DNA of 64,000 nt, from contig CM048847.1 of assembly GCA_026545225.1 (NCBI GenBank), positions 15,309,835 to 15,373,834 of the forward strand, given 5' to 3'. Source of the DNA: Cornus controversa. Lineage: Eukaryota > Streptophyta > Magnoliopsida > Cornales > Cornaceae. Both the position numbers and the translations under genes were made by a program. Below, one piece after another: positions 25,501 through 40,500 of this stretch (position 1 is the stretch's first letter; each line of letters opens with the position of its first letter). Below the pieces are notes generated by a model. That model made no database searches and was not told where the DNA came from. It was given only the letters and a program-made list of their open reading frames with translations.

Positions 25501-28500
25501 GCAGAATGTGTGTACCACTTCTTGAAGTTTCAAAGGTGGTCCAGAAAGTGATCTCCATTGCGGAAAAAACTCTTCAGCGGACACCGTTATAGGCTGAATA
25601 AATTTGTTCAAGACAGCCGGAAGGCGAAGTTTGACATTGACCTATATGAGGGCAAAAAAGGAAGCATAAAGTTGATAACAATTACTTGTATTCTTGTATT
25701 GTGGGGGCAAAAAACAGAGAACTTCATTTATAAGTAATATTACATAGGTTCCAAACTTATAGGAAAAGTCGAGAACTGCTACATCCCTACTTGGCCGGAG
25801 GTTGACAACTTCAAGTGGGCATTGCACCTAAATAAGCAAAAAAAAAAAACCTAGTCACAACTAAAACCAAAATATATATAGATATATATATATATATGCA
25901 AAACAAAAGAGCAACTTAATAATTCAGCAAAAAGTGAAAAATGAAGAGTAAAAGCAGTAGGCTAACCTGTGCCCGTGGGGGAATACTTTCAGGTAATAAT
26001 GACTGCTCAATCTTCAAATGGGAGGGAGGTAATATCATAGCTTGAACTGAAACAAGTGGAGAAGTATTCTTGTTTCCCAGGAAAAGGACAAGGCGGCCAT
26101 GATGGGCTCGCCACTCTGCTTTAACGCCAATCTGAAATGGTTATCAAATGGAAATCAACAAGTCTGGTGATATTACTATCAACTCATATCACCATTAAAC
26201 CAAGTTCCTTTCCACAACAAGTGATAATTAAGTTCCAATACATTAACTGTAAAGGATTGCAAACCTGAATATTAGGATCCTCATACAGCACGCCACTATC
26301 CTTCAGGCATAAAGCATGAAATCTTTCAGCAATATTTCCTATTGGCTGAAAACATGTATGACAAAACCAATAGTAAAAGCATAAATTAGCACAATGAAAA
26401 TTAGATCACTATTTTCATATGCATTGCCACAGATATAATACCAAAACTTTTACATGCTTGACAAAGAAATTAGGTACACTACTAACTATATCGTTGAAAA
26501 AATTCATACGAAAAATCAATACCCAACTTATAAGGCACTGTGTTGAAATCTTAATAATTCTCATTTGAGTGGCCAAAACTAACTTAGGGTTCATTCTATG
26601 CTCCTTCACTGAGTTGAGTTCTCAATAATTGGGCAGCAATAATTGAGTACATTATCCACAAATATTAACTTGCTTCAAGAGATTAATAATTCCAATTCGA
26701 GAGTTCAATTGGACACGAAAACTAAATGATTTTAATGAATTCGTTAAGCTTGCAATGTTCAAGAATTCAGGAAAAATAACGGATTGCAGCATCAAACTTT
26801 AATATGGCATAACAATCTTCGGAATTCCATAGGAAAGGAGCCAACAACATCCACCGTTAATTAATTTCCAGAAAAAAAAACATCCACTGTTGATCAACAT
26901 GATGGGAAGTGTGGAGCCCGGATTTTTGGGGGATATCTTGGTATTTTCACACTTGTTATGTAGCCCTAGGAGGTGCCTATGTATAGAGACTAAACTCTTT
27001 GTAATTGTATGCCATTTTTCTTATCATAGTGAAAACTTGCAACACCAAGGACGTAGCCCAGTTTTTGGGAATCTGTGTGTCTTTGCTTGTGTGTTTGATC
27101 TTATTCTCTATTATTTTTTGAAACACAACATAGAAACATAAATGATTATACTAAACCAATATTATGCATATTAAAGCGCAACCAAAAGCGGTACCTGGAT
27201 AGTATTCATTTGCTCTTCAACAGGTGCAATGGCTAGAGTCTCTTCTGCATTTAAAACACCTTCTAATCCAGAATCCAAACTATGGTCAGACTGAACAGCA
27301 GCACCAGGAGGGCCTTCAATAGTGAGTGGACCTAAAAGATCACCAAGAATATCAGTTGGAGGGACAGGAGTCTGAGGATCCACTAAGCTCAACGCCCCAT
27401 TTTCCTGAGTCAACCCTTGGTCTGCTGAGTTATGATCCTGTCCAGACACTCAACCTCATATCAATATCCAAGTGAAGCTAAAAACTATAGGAATCTTCAA
27501 AAGCATCTCTGTAGTTCGTGAAGCATCCAGCAGAGAGGGATCTCACCTTATTGCTCATGCTAGGCACCTTTAGCAGACTAAGCTGGTTCACGGGTGGAGT
27601 GCCATTAGCAGGGGATTGGTCAGTCACTACCAAAGCATTAGAAGTCTGCTGCTGCGCCCTTAACTTGACAGCACTTTGCTCCGCAGTATCCGCTTCAGTA
27701 TCTTCAGCTTTTTTTAACAATGCGGACTAAAGTTTGTGGTAGATATTACAGTTAGTGACAACATATGGGATAATGGTAGATATTGTGAATCCATTTAATC
27801 AAATTTATTGATGAACTAAACTGACAGCATATGGGAGATATTGCAGAGCCCATACACATACCTTGCGCTCAGGGAACTTAGGCATTTCAGCCAATATATC
27901 CATTAAAGCTGCACCTTTCCTACTCAATGCGAAATATTCAGCAGCTCGTTGCTGAATCTCAACATCAATGCAACTCTCATATCTGAAATGATGGACGTTT
28001 GATAAATAAATTTCAAGGTATTTTGGGATAAAGCAAAACTACAACTCCAAAATAACAAAATTAGGAATTTGTATAGGTTTTTCGCACTTGCTAAATATTG
28101 CCCAAATCTGATTTTGTAGTTCTGCGTCTGGGGGTTGAGTGTGCATCAAAATCTTAGCATATGTTGAAAGAAGAATAGGAATTGTTGAAGTCCTGAAGAT
28201 AAAGTATGCCCATTAGAATACTTAAAATGGACAGCAAATATTAACAAGAGAGGAGAAAAGCAGCAAAGATTTAGAGTGCCCTTACGAAACAGTAGGAAGT
28301 TTCTCATGTATGATGCTAAAAATTTCCTTCGGACTACACCCAGGCCGTCGAGCCAGAAGGTGGCTGTATTCTCCAAGGAGATAAGCACTTAACTACTCCA
28401 TAGAAACAAATTCGAAAATATATTAACAAAGTGAAATTGAAATGATCCAATAGAAAATTATTTCAGCAATTAATCTTCACTCATGAAATCAAGTTATAAA

Positions 28501-31500
28501 TGAATAAGAACAATGGTAAAGGAAGTCACAAAAGAGAGGGAAAAATCCCATTCTTCATAGGCAGAGCATACACACCTTGACCATTGTCTCATGTATAGCA
28601 GGCTTATCAAGATACTCCCTGGCTTTCACTGCTGCATAAGACTGACAAAATATATGAAATGTAAGGCAAATATTAATCAAATGATGCATTACACATGAAA
28701 AAATAGCCACTTATAGAATGGAGCATATATAACAAAAGTTATGGTCACCTGTAGGTCCTCGTTGTTTGTAACAAACTGTACAACACGAAACCAAATGTCA
28801 TCACTGACAAAATCTCCTGCTTTGTCAATCAACTGAAGTATCACATCCACATACCTGAAAAAGTAACATAAAAAAAATGATATCACAGGAAAGGACCAAT
28901 ATTACAAAACAAATGTCCAATCATTATATTTACTTCAACAGTTTAGGTAAAGGCACCACATATGATTAATAAAAAAAAAATTAAAATGCCCTCAAAGCTC
29001 AACACAAAATTAAGCAAATTAAAACAGCATTTTTTTTCTCACTGTCCAATTAGATAATAACATTGTCAAAAATTTCAGGGGTGGTCAACCTGCTAGCGCA
29101 ACCCAGCCAGACCTTTTCTATTAACAATCACAATCTTACACAAATATTTAGCTTTCTACCATGTCACCATGTTTAGACAAAATCGAGGTTGAAAACCCCT
29201 ACAGTTGTACTCAACAATAAGGGATTTAGAATCTTCTATCAACTTTTTTACTGTGAGACTTCAATTCTTTTCACTTGCAAAGTACCAAAGATCAAATGTT
29301 TAGATTGAAAACCAAAGTAAGACCCAGACTACCATTGGCACGTATTGACATTACTAGAATGAGCCTGTTCAGTAAGTCTTCGGATACTTCAATGGATAAA
29401 ATAAGAAGATTTTGATGCATTAATGACACTGAATTAGTCCAAAGAACAAATGTTCTTCCAGACTTTAGTACTGAATAGCTAAATGATTTTTTCACTTTGC
29501 AAACTTAATGAAAATATTCTCAAGAATCTTTATTCAAACAATCAGATGCAATCAGATGCTGCTCATAATGATAAAAGCCAGAACCCTACTGATAGATCGT
29601 TGTATTCTGAAAAACAGTTCTGAAATCCTAATTCAGTTATTTTTCATATTTAAGACTTCTATATCAACACAAGAAGAAAATTTCATGGGTGATATGTCAA
29701 ACCTATAGGTCATAAGCTTCAACTTTCTCTCTTCTACAAAGAAAGAAGCACAGACAATGAAAAATTATGTTAGCCTAATTAACTAAAAGATCAATACCCA
29801 GTGTCGTCCTGTTAATTGAGGGTGCAAGGCCGGCAGACTAAATACAAACCTAACCTTCGGAATTATTAGCCCAACGTAGCCGCTTGAAGGAATTGATCCC
29901 ATGTTCTCATTCTTGACTACCCAAACATTTCCCCAGTGCACTAAGCAATGGCTAATAAAATTCTGAAGCAACATATTTTTTCATAACACACTCCAATATG
30001 AACATAAATCCTATAATACATGAGTAAATGATAGGGCGTTCCCCTTAAGCAATGCGTTACATCAGCTTCCGGATGCTTCAAAAAATGGGCAAGGGGCACT
30101 GCATCGACGCCTGTGCGGTAAAAAATCAGTAAGGGTTCTCGCGTTTTTCTGGACAAGCGCTGGTAAAGAAGTTAGCCCAGGATATTAGGCTTAGGATAAT
30201 GACTTCGAATATAGGAACTTTGACGGGTAAGGGAATGGAGATAGTAGACACTATGATTAGAAGAAAGATTAATATTTTATGTCTACAAGAAACTAAGTGG
30301 GTAGATGAAAAAGTTAGAAATTGAAGGATATAAATTATACTAGACTAGACATAGAAATGGAGTAGGGATAATCATAGAGAAAAACTTAAAAGATGATGTA
30401 ATAACCGTCATTAGAAAAGAAGATATGATCATATTAGTAAAACTCGTATTAGGAGGAAATATAGTTAATATATTTAGCACATATGCATCCCAAGTAGGAC
30501 TAGACGACAATCTTAAAACACTTTTTTGGGAACATATGGACGAGTTGACGCAAGGGATACCTGAAGGAGAAAAAGTGTATATAGAAGGAGACTTTAATGG
30601 CCATGTAGGAAAAGAGAGTGGAGGATATGAGATGGTACATGGTGGGCATGGATTTAGAGATTGAAATGATGCCGGGGAGACTTTCTTAGATTTTGCGGTA
30701 GCATATAATCTTATAATTAGGAATACATTTTCTATAAAGAGAGATGAACACTTAATAACCTTTAAAAATGGATCAAATGTGAGCCAAATTAATTTCTTTT
30801 TAATTAGAAGGGTAGATAGACTAACAAGCAAAGATTGTAATGTTATTCCCAGAGAGAGTTTAACCTCACAACATAGGTTTCTTGTTTTAGATTCATCATT
30901 TATGTATAAAAGGACAACCAAAAAGGAGAAAGAAAACCATAAACCCAAGGACTAGGTGGTGGAATTTAAGAGGGGAGAAAGTGGATTTATTTAAAAATAG
31001 TATGTTAAAAGAAGCAACATGGAATGTAGAAGATGAAACAAACTTAATGTGGAATAAGATGGCTACATATATAAAAAGAGTAGCAAGAAGTAAAAAAATC
31101 ATTTAAAGAAACTTGGTGGTGGAATGAAGAAGTCCATAAAGTCCTAAAAAAAAACGGGAATGCTATAAAGTTTGGCAACAAGCTAAGAATGGTGAAACCT
31201 TTAACAAATATAAAAAAAGTAAATAAAGAAGTTAAGAAAGTAGTAAGTGAGGCAAAGCATAGAGCATGTGACGATTTCTATTATAAACTAGGCACAAAAG
31301 ATAGACAGAAGAATATATATAAACTTGCGAAGCTAAGGGAGAGGAAAACTATTGATTTTAGCCATATTAAATATATTAAGAGTAAAGATTCACAGGTTTT
31401 AGTAAAAGACGATGAAATTAAAGAAAGATAGAAAAGCTATTTTGAGAAATTGCAAAATGAAAACCATATAAGAAGTTTAGGCTTAAGGAGATGAAATCGA

Positions 31501-34500
31501 AGAGGGCTTTAGGACCCGATGGCCTGCAAATAAATAATTAAATCATGCTTAAACTCAATTTAAAACATAATTAAAATTGAGAAAAATTTCAAGGCTCTAC
31601 AAGAATCCTCCTCCATAATATGTGCCCCTCCACTCCAAACCTCCACAAACATTTACACAACAAAGCTTTTGTTAATAAGACCAACCTCCAAATCCCAAGG
31701 CCCCAATTTTGACAAGGTGCGCAAACCTGCTCCCATCACAAAAGGTGGAATTTAAACTCATCACTAATGGCACCTCACAAGAAACTCCTTTGCAGCTTCT
31801 CAATCCTCTTCTTGAAAGAGAAGAGCATGTGGAACAAGGAGAGGAAGTACGTTGGAAGACTCAAAAGCGTGCTCTTCATAAGAGTTAGCCTCCCTCCTTT
31901 CGATAGACACTACTTCTTCTACCCTATGAGTCTCCTCTTGACCCACTCAACAACTAGATCCCAAGTAGAAACCCTCTTCAATGATGCCTCCAAGAGCAAG
32001 CACAAATACGATACTAGAAGGGCCCCACACCGCATCCTAGAATATTGGCCAAAGAGACAATCTCACCCACCTCCCCCCACTAGCACAATCTCATTCTTCC
32101 CAAGGTTAATGTTCAGCCCTAAGACGACAAAATACTAAAACACCCCTCGGGAATCTCAATTGAGCCTCATCTGCATCATAAAAAACAAAGTATCGTCACC
32201 AAACAAAAGATGAGAAATCTCTAACTCATTAGTGAGATCATTGCCCACACTGAACCCTCTAATACACCCCAACACCACAGCCCAAGTCATCAGCCTGTAG
32301 AATGCCTCCATCCCGATGACAAACAGAAAGGGGAACAAGGGATCCCCCTACCTCAATCCCCACAAACTACCAAAGAAACCGAACGAAGAACCATTCACCA
32401 AAACTGAAAATTTCACTGTGAAAATACAAAACAAAATCCACCTCTGCCACATTTCACCCAAGCCCATCCTCTCTAGGACATACATCAGGAAGCTCCAACT
32501 CACATGATCACATGTCTTCCCAACATTAAGCTCGCAAACCATGTCTGACGCCCTACTACTCAACCTGGAGTCCACACATTCCCTAACAATCAGGATTGAA
32601 ACCAAAATCTGACACCCTCCAACAAAAGCATTTTGGGACTCCAAGATCACTTCATCAATAACACACTAATAGGTCTAAAAGTCCTTCACATCAATACCCC
32701 CCCCCCTCTTTTTTTGGAATGAGTGCAGTAAAAGAAGCATTCATACTCTTCTCAAACCGACCTTGCACATAGAAAAAGTTGACAGCAACCATCACCTTTG
32801 TCCGGGCAGTCTCCCAATTCTATTAGAAAAACTCCATAGTGAAACCATCCGACCCTGGAGTCTTATCCACATTGCAAATCTTCAAGGCCAAGAGCACCTC
32901 CTCCTCCATGAAAGGTCTCTACAATCGATTTTTGTCCCCCTCTGAAATCATTCAAACTCCAGCCCATCCATCAGGGAACCCCAGTTAGAATCCTTCATGT
33001 AAAGATGTTGATAGAACGAGGCAATCCCTCTACAAATATTATCCTCCTTGCAAAACACATTACCATTAACATAGATTCCTCCAATGTGGTTGCTCCTCCG
33101 GTGGGCATTGGCCAATCTGTGAAAAAGTTGTGTTCCTCCCCTTCCTTAAGCCATAAGGCCCTAGACTTTTTTGTGCCATGAAATCTCCTCCTAAATAGCA
33201 ATCTCCCCAATCTCTGCCTTATGTTCCTCCCTCGTACCCTTCCCCATATCATCTAAACCCTCCCCTCCCTCTTTCCGATCTAACTCAACAATCTCCCTGT
33301 TCTCCCGCCATTCTAAATTACTGAAAACCTCCCTATTCCACTTCTTCATATCATCAGCATCATCCTTCTTCAATAATTTAACCTTGTTAACAATAACAAA
33401 GCTCGGGTTGCCCTCCACACTATAGCCCTCCAACAAATTCTTAACTTTCTCCTTGAAATCTCTCGCACAAAGCCATATGTTCTCAATATCCTTCCGCAAT
33501 CCAATAACAAAGGGATTGTCCGACACTAGTCTGGCCAACGCCACTCGAACAACATCTAAAACCTCTCTTCCCAATTTCTTAAGATCAAAAACTTATTCAA
33601 GCGAGATAAAGTAGGAGTTTGTCTACCACTAAATTATGTGAAAGAAGTACTCTCCATCAACAAATCAATCAAGTGTTGGGAGACAATGAACTCAGATAAC
33701 TGCTTTATATCTGAAGACCACCTCCCTCTAGAAACTCTTGCCCATCTCCTCGATGTTATTCATCAACCAATCCTCCTCCCTATCCTCCACAGACTGTACA
33801 ATCATGTTATCATCCTCCCAATTGGGATCCACCACTACTAGAGTTTGAAACACCACCAGCCATCACTTCCTCCATCCTCCCGCACCACTACACCTTGTCA
33901 AAGGGGTTAGCCAGAAGTCCCTCTTCGTCCTCTCGACATGAAGAGTCATCCATCCTCCACTCCGTAGGAGTGCTATAGCCACCATTTGAAGACTCCTCAA
34001 CTCTGGTGCAAGTTCCTCCCCATAACTGACACAATCTTTCTAACCCATTATGCATTTCAACTCCGCCATTAGCACCATTGCCAATTTACTGCATAGCCTC
34101 AATTGAATGTCTTTCCAACACACAGAGCAATTGCCCAATCTTCCTTGCTATCTCCAACTTAAATGGCCAAGTTAAGAGGAGATTCCCCATGTTAAAGACT
34201 ACCCAGGTCGCTTCTCGCCTCCCCCATCATACCCATTGTGATGTTGCATAGCCTTACTCACCCCCTTCAACCACAGTCATTGATCTCCCCTCCCTTCCCC
34301 TCCAGGAACATCCTCGTGTACCCCCACCATCTATCATTAATCCTAGTGAAAGTGAAGAAGAAGAATAGGATCATAAGTCATTAGAACTAGGTTTATTTGT
34401 TGCCCCACTAACCTTTTTATTGATTTGGTTAAAGAAATTAGGTTGCCCTACCTTCCTTTTGGCCCACTCTCAAAGGGCCATTTTTGCTTCTTGACCCAAT

Positions 34501-37500
34501 TCCATCTCCTTTGCAGTTGCTTTTTGTTTCTAGGTTGGGCTTGCAACACCTCGAATTTCCAACGCCATATTAAGAGCACTGAAATGAGGGTGTGATGAAG
34601 GATAAATAATTATAACATTAAACAACCCAAACCAATGCCACCATTAAGGCCTCGTAACGGCGGAAGCATTTCTACATGTATTAGGTTAAAGACATGTCTT
34701 AAACAATTCATCTCAATGGGCCCCACTTTGAAGTACCAATCAAAAGTCCTTGAAATCCAACTTGTTTAGTTGCAGATAATTACGATTGATCGCCATAGGT
34801 ATTACGATCAATCGTAGATGTATGATCAATCGTGCATCTATCATACCAAGTATCGTAGTGCACTAGAATAATTGACAAACTAACAAATCAATTTTCTTAA
34901 CTTTACAATACATCGTTTCCCACATTACGATCCATCGTAATAGTACGATTAATCGTAACAAGGACTACGATTGATCGTAGTTCATCTGACAGAAAACCGA
35001 TCAAAAGGAAGCTCTTGGTACGTAGAACAAACTTCCCTTCTTTGACAACTTCCAAAGTAGCTTCTTAGGGCTCAAAATCTAGAGAGAGAATAAGAACTAA
35101 ACCCTAGATTAGAGAAATCTGAGTTTAAATGCCAAAAATCTGTATTTATACTACTTATGATGCGAAATGACTAAAATACCCTTTAGTCACTTAACGTACC
35201 CTCCCAGCTTCATTTTCAACCCCGGAAATGACTATGGTCTCGAAAATCATTCCATATCTCTTCTAATCTCTCAAATGACTTAAACCAAAAATAAATATTT
35301 TCAAAAAATATTCCAGTCCCCTGGACCCACCCGTCCGGCAACCCAGGCCCTGCCAACCCAAAAATCTCAAAATGGCCTAAACAGTTCTAAAAACTCTTCG
35401 AACTTCAAAACAAGTCCTCACACGTATAATTCACACATAAAACACATGCACGATCCATTTATAATCATCTCTAGAGAAATAAATGAACAAAAAACAAAAA
35501 CCGGTCCATTTATAATCATTTCTAGAGAAATAAATGAACAAAAAAAAAACAGCCCAAAATAAACCCGGTCTTTACAGGGCTTGACCCAACTTTGTATGAG
35601 CCTATTGCCCCCAACAACCTACCTCCCATAGCTTATCCTAGTTGTGAAGGCCCACCTTCCTAAGTTCGTCTCAACCCAATTAGACCGAAGTGATGTCCCA
35701 ATGTTCTGCTAACTTTGATGGTCCAGTCTATAACTTTTTGAATTCATGTGCTTGTTGTCACGTGACTTATCTCAACGTTGCGCTACTCTTTATTTGTCAC
35801 GCCTCTCCACAACTGTCCCCCATTCCAATCGTCCGTTAGGCCCTCTCGCCCCATGTGTCACCTATAAATCTACTCCACTTCTACGCACCCCTAACGCGTG
35901 AATCCCCTTTTGTCCCTTACCTTTCAAACTCTAGTCACTCAGCAACTCTGGTCTCTCTTTCCTCCACTCCATATCCAACCTACCAGCTTCATCTCGTATG
36001 TGCCATCATTCCTCCTCCGTGATCAACCGCTTCTCATCTCCGACAACGAGGGAAGCTTCCGTGGTAACTAAGTATGGTAGAAGTTCCTCCATCAAGGCCA
36101 CCCGGTAGCTTACCTTGTCGTCCTGTACCAATACGAAATCCGAAATTTCCCCTCCATCTTTGACCGTGATAACCACCTTCTCCACATCCACACTCACGTC
36201 AACTTTCACTTTCCTATAATAACTATTCGCCTTTCCTTCCTCTTTCGTAAAATCCCTGAGCAACTTGCTCTAAACGACCATACATCATGTTTCAAGGTTA
36301 CCTCCCCCCGTGTTCTTCGCCATTCCAACGAAACCCTATTTGCCTCCTTTCATGAGGTAATCGGAACAGCAGTAAACAGTCCAGCAAGGAGGACAATCCA
36401 ACCCCACACGCCAGTCGCCACCCTCCAAGCCCTCATAGCCCAAGTTTTGATTTGATCCAAGTTACCCACCTCCCTATCGAACCTTCCAACCAGACAGCAC
36501 TAAAGAGTGTCCCTCATTTTCCAAACTCCTCTCTCATCGACCCTAAAGGTATGCCCTTTTTCTGAGGGTAAGATCTATCCTTCTTAAAGGTGGGGAGGCG
36601 AGGCAACCACGCAACCTCAAAGAAGGAACGCCTCACCCCTTCAGTCGTTATCCTCGCCATTATTACTTACTCTGCTCACCACATCATCATTTATCCTCCA
36701 TCCTTTCCTATCATGTAACCAAAATACATACTAAAAATTGTCCCTGCAATTCAAAAAGTTTGACATAGATGGTATAGTAGAGGTGAATAGGAAAGCCACA
36801 GTCTATTGCAAAGATGGAAAAGACAATGGAGAGGGAACTTCAGAAACAAAGGATTAAAAAAGGATGATTGCTTTCCCGTATATATGTAGTGAGATGGCTT
36901 GAGTGCATTTATTTTTTTTTCTTCTCATAACTTGCATAAATCAAAATCTCTCTTTTTGAATGGCACATAGTTTCCGAATATATTTTGCATCAATTGAGAA
37001 AATTCAGGAAATGCTTTGAGCCTTTGAAACAAACCCATAGCACAAATCATAGTTCAACCAGGTAAAGTCAATGACTGATTAGCTGGAATGTAAGACAGTA
37101 TCTTCTATAGGTTGGAGGATGGACCAGGTTTCTTATTATTGAATAATATTCATATACTTAAAGCAAGAAGTGTTTTTTTTCTGAAAGTAAAAGCAACAGC
37201 TGGAGCACCGTGTAGCACATTTAAGAGAATATTGGTACTGATAGTTATTCAATTGTACAGGGACACAAAAAACTGTCTTAAAAGCACACAAGTTAATTCA
37301 TTTCCAACATTGGTGAAATTATACAAATGCTTGGAAAGATTCAATTTACAGACAAGTAGAATGATCAAGCCCAAATGGTTGATGGTCAATGGTTGGCCAC
37401 TGGGGATTGAAATCTTATTAGGGCCAATGGGGAGAAGATTGGTTATCTTAGGGCCCCTGTTGAAGGATTTATATATTTAAGTTACACCCTCTCTAATAGC

Positions 37501-40500
37501 TTAAGCTTTTAGAATAGATGGTAGTTAACATGGTATCAAAGACAAAGGTCTCGTGTTCAAACCTCACCGTCACCTTGATAATTAAAATTGAAACACGTGT
37601 TGGACCAAAAAGAAGGCCACACGTGAGGGGGCGTGTTGAAGGATTTATATATTTAAGTTACACCCTCTCTAATAGCTTAAGCTTTTAGAATAGATGGTGG
37701 TTAACAGTCCCTATAGCAATCATTGATGAGTTCAATTCAGTTATTGATGGCTGTGGGCTTACCGATCTTTCTGTCCCTAATGGGGGTGGACTTGGATGAA
37801 TAGTCAGTTTACCAAGGCAAGGCTGGATAGAGGGTTAGTGAATGTAGATTGGCTCAATTCTTTTTCAACTGCTAAGTTCGTCATATCTGCAGCTTCTGGT
37901 CACTTTGCTATGATAGTCAATTCTTTTATGGATTGTTCTGAAGGCCCTAAACCATTCAAATTTTTAAAGGTGTGGTGCATGATGGACAAAGTTGAAGCTA
38001 TTGTAGCTTGGATGTGGCAAAGTTCAGTGCAGGGTAACCCCATTCATAAACTAACAAAGAAATTAAGACTCTTGAAAAAGGAGATAAAAGTGTGTAATAA
38101 GAGGAAAGGCTTCTTAACAGAGAGGCTTGATGACACAAAAACAAGTTGCATGAAATTCAGTTTCAGCTGCAAAGCAATCCACTCAACGAGGAAATGATTA
38201 AGAAAGAGCAGACTGCTAAAGAAGACCTGGAAATGGCCTTAAGGTATGAAGAAATCTTATGGGCTCCAAAAGTCTAGAACCCTGATGAAGGACAATAACA
38301 AATGTACTAATTTTTTTTCACCAAAAGGTTAAGCGAAGAAGAGCATGCAATTAGATCACTATATTGCAGAATGAGTATAATGAGAGCTCTATGGATCAGA
38401 AAACCATTAGAGAGTGCATTGCTGACTTTTATAACAAATTATAGATTTTTTTTTTTGATAGGTCAAATTGTATCCTTGTTTGGCTTCTCCTAGAGTGCCT
38501 TTGGGTGCAATACTAGAAATTACTACTGCAAAATGCCTTACCTTCTCTTTGTAATTTGAGAAAGAAGGGCTAAATTTAAACTTCAGTATGTCACAATTGT
38601 TTAAGGGAAGAGGATTCTATTGATCATCTTTTATTGTTATTCACCTTTTGCCAGAAAAGTTTGGTTGTGGTTTACTCCAATCCGTGGGGGGGAAGAGTTG
38701 AGTCAGCAAGGCTGCAATTGCTGATGTTTTACAATGGTTTATAGATAAATCTTCATCAAATCAGCTGAGAACAAAACTTTGCTAGTGTTTCTGTTCATTG
38801 GTGCTATGGAAGATTTGGAATGTCAGGAATGCTAGGCAGCATGAGGGCAAAGGAGGACGGCTAATCAGATTGCTCTAGATGCTTGTTTGGAGGGGATTCA
38901 AAGTCTGGGCATTAATCTATGGGACTTAGATGTTGTTCTTGGTCTCTCTTTGCTCCTTTTGGTTGTTTGATTTGTTCAGAATTGCTCCTTTCCAATCTTT
39001 TTATGGAGTGAAGGTCTTTAGTGCTTTTATTTTCACTTTTGTACTAATATAATTCATTATGTACCACTTACCCAAAAATATATATATATATATATATATA
39101 TTATTCATTTTGTAATAATAATATAGAGTTTTAATAACAGTGGAGAAGTAAAAAGAATAATTAATCTGTTCTCACATCTAAGGTAAGAAATCAAAACCAG
39201 CAGCTACAGTTTAAATTCTCCTCAGGTTCAAACAAGTCAATCATTTCCCTCACTACCTCCCAAAACAGCATATTTGCAAACAACAGAAATAAACTTCTGC
39301 AATGATTCATTGTACAGATTGAACTGAAAATCTTGCATTCAACAGTATCAATGTCATAAAACTCCATCTAAATAAGGAATATGTGCTCTATTGTATGGGA
39401 ATACCATAATTACCATGATAGGTCAGGAGCAAACTTCTCTGCAAGAATAGCAGCCTTTAAGGACAATTCTTCACGCATTGTGAAGTCTGCTGCACTGAGA
39501 TACTGAAAACAAATGAGTGTCAGTGGCATGCTTCTTTTGTTCCTTTGCAAGAAACTTCCTTATATTAAAACAAATATGCTAGCAACTGAAATCTAACAAA
39601 GTTGATGTACTCTGTCCTGCGATTTTGTACCTGCAGCAATTCTTCAACTATGTCTTTTGCATTTGATACATCACACATGCCATACAGCAGATCCAGAGCA
39701 CGTCTCCGGATACTGCAAGGTTAAAAACATCATCACTAAGAGAAGGTGAATTTCAAAACTACAACTTAAACTACATACTTTACAGACCATATATATTATA
39801 ACAAATATGCTAGCATTATATTAAACCGCAACTCTGATTATCACTTAATGAAGAAGAATTTGTTTCAAGAATATAGTAACAGAATCAATGATGTTCTAAT
39901 ATGCTATGACGGGAACAGTTAGTTCAAACATCCTTTATAACTGACAATGTAAAAATTATACCAGACAATGGATCAATCTTGCTGAAATGAGCATGTCAGA
40001 CCACTGGAGCAGCATAATACAGGCTACAGAACCAGGTAAAGAGATCCAGGCAACAAGTAAGCAGATCAGCATATAAGATACACATCAAGATGATTTTTTT
40101 TACATCGAACAGATTACTTCACAAGTACAGGTAGATGACATGGCATGTGTATAGGTATAGGAGACAAGTTAACGAAGCTCTTCCCTAACATGTGGCAAGT
40201 AATTTGTGTAGTGCTAAAGCAAAGAACGTCTTTAAGAAGATACAAAGAACTCAAGTTTAACCTGATGTCAGGATCCTTCAAGGATGTGATGATCTGGGCC
40301 TGGTGTCTTTTGATAATGTCTTGAACATCTGTAACCATCAACATTCGAGTCATGTTCTCCTGCATTGGAGCAGTGCATATGATGCAATCAGACAGTAGAA
40401 AAAAGATCAACCTTCTAATTCTAAAATTTAGCACTCCAATTTGGAATGCTCCTAACATAGGTCGTATCAATAAAATAAGAAAGAAGATGCGAAGGGATAG

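Noticed and set aside
30340-30948. 202-codon minus-strand open frame
   Set aside because: It is antisense to the RTE endonuclease region on the plus strand, and the predicted hydrophobic protein resembles nothing.
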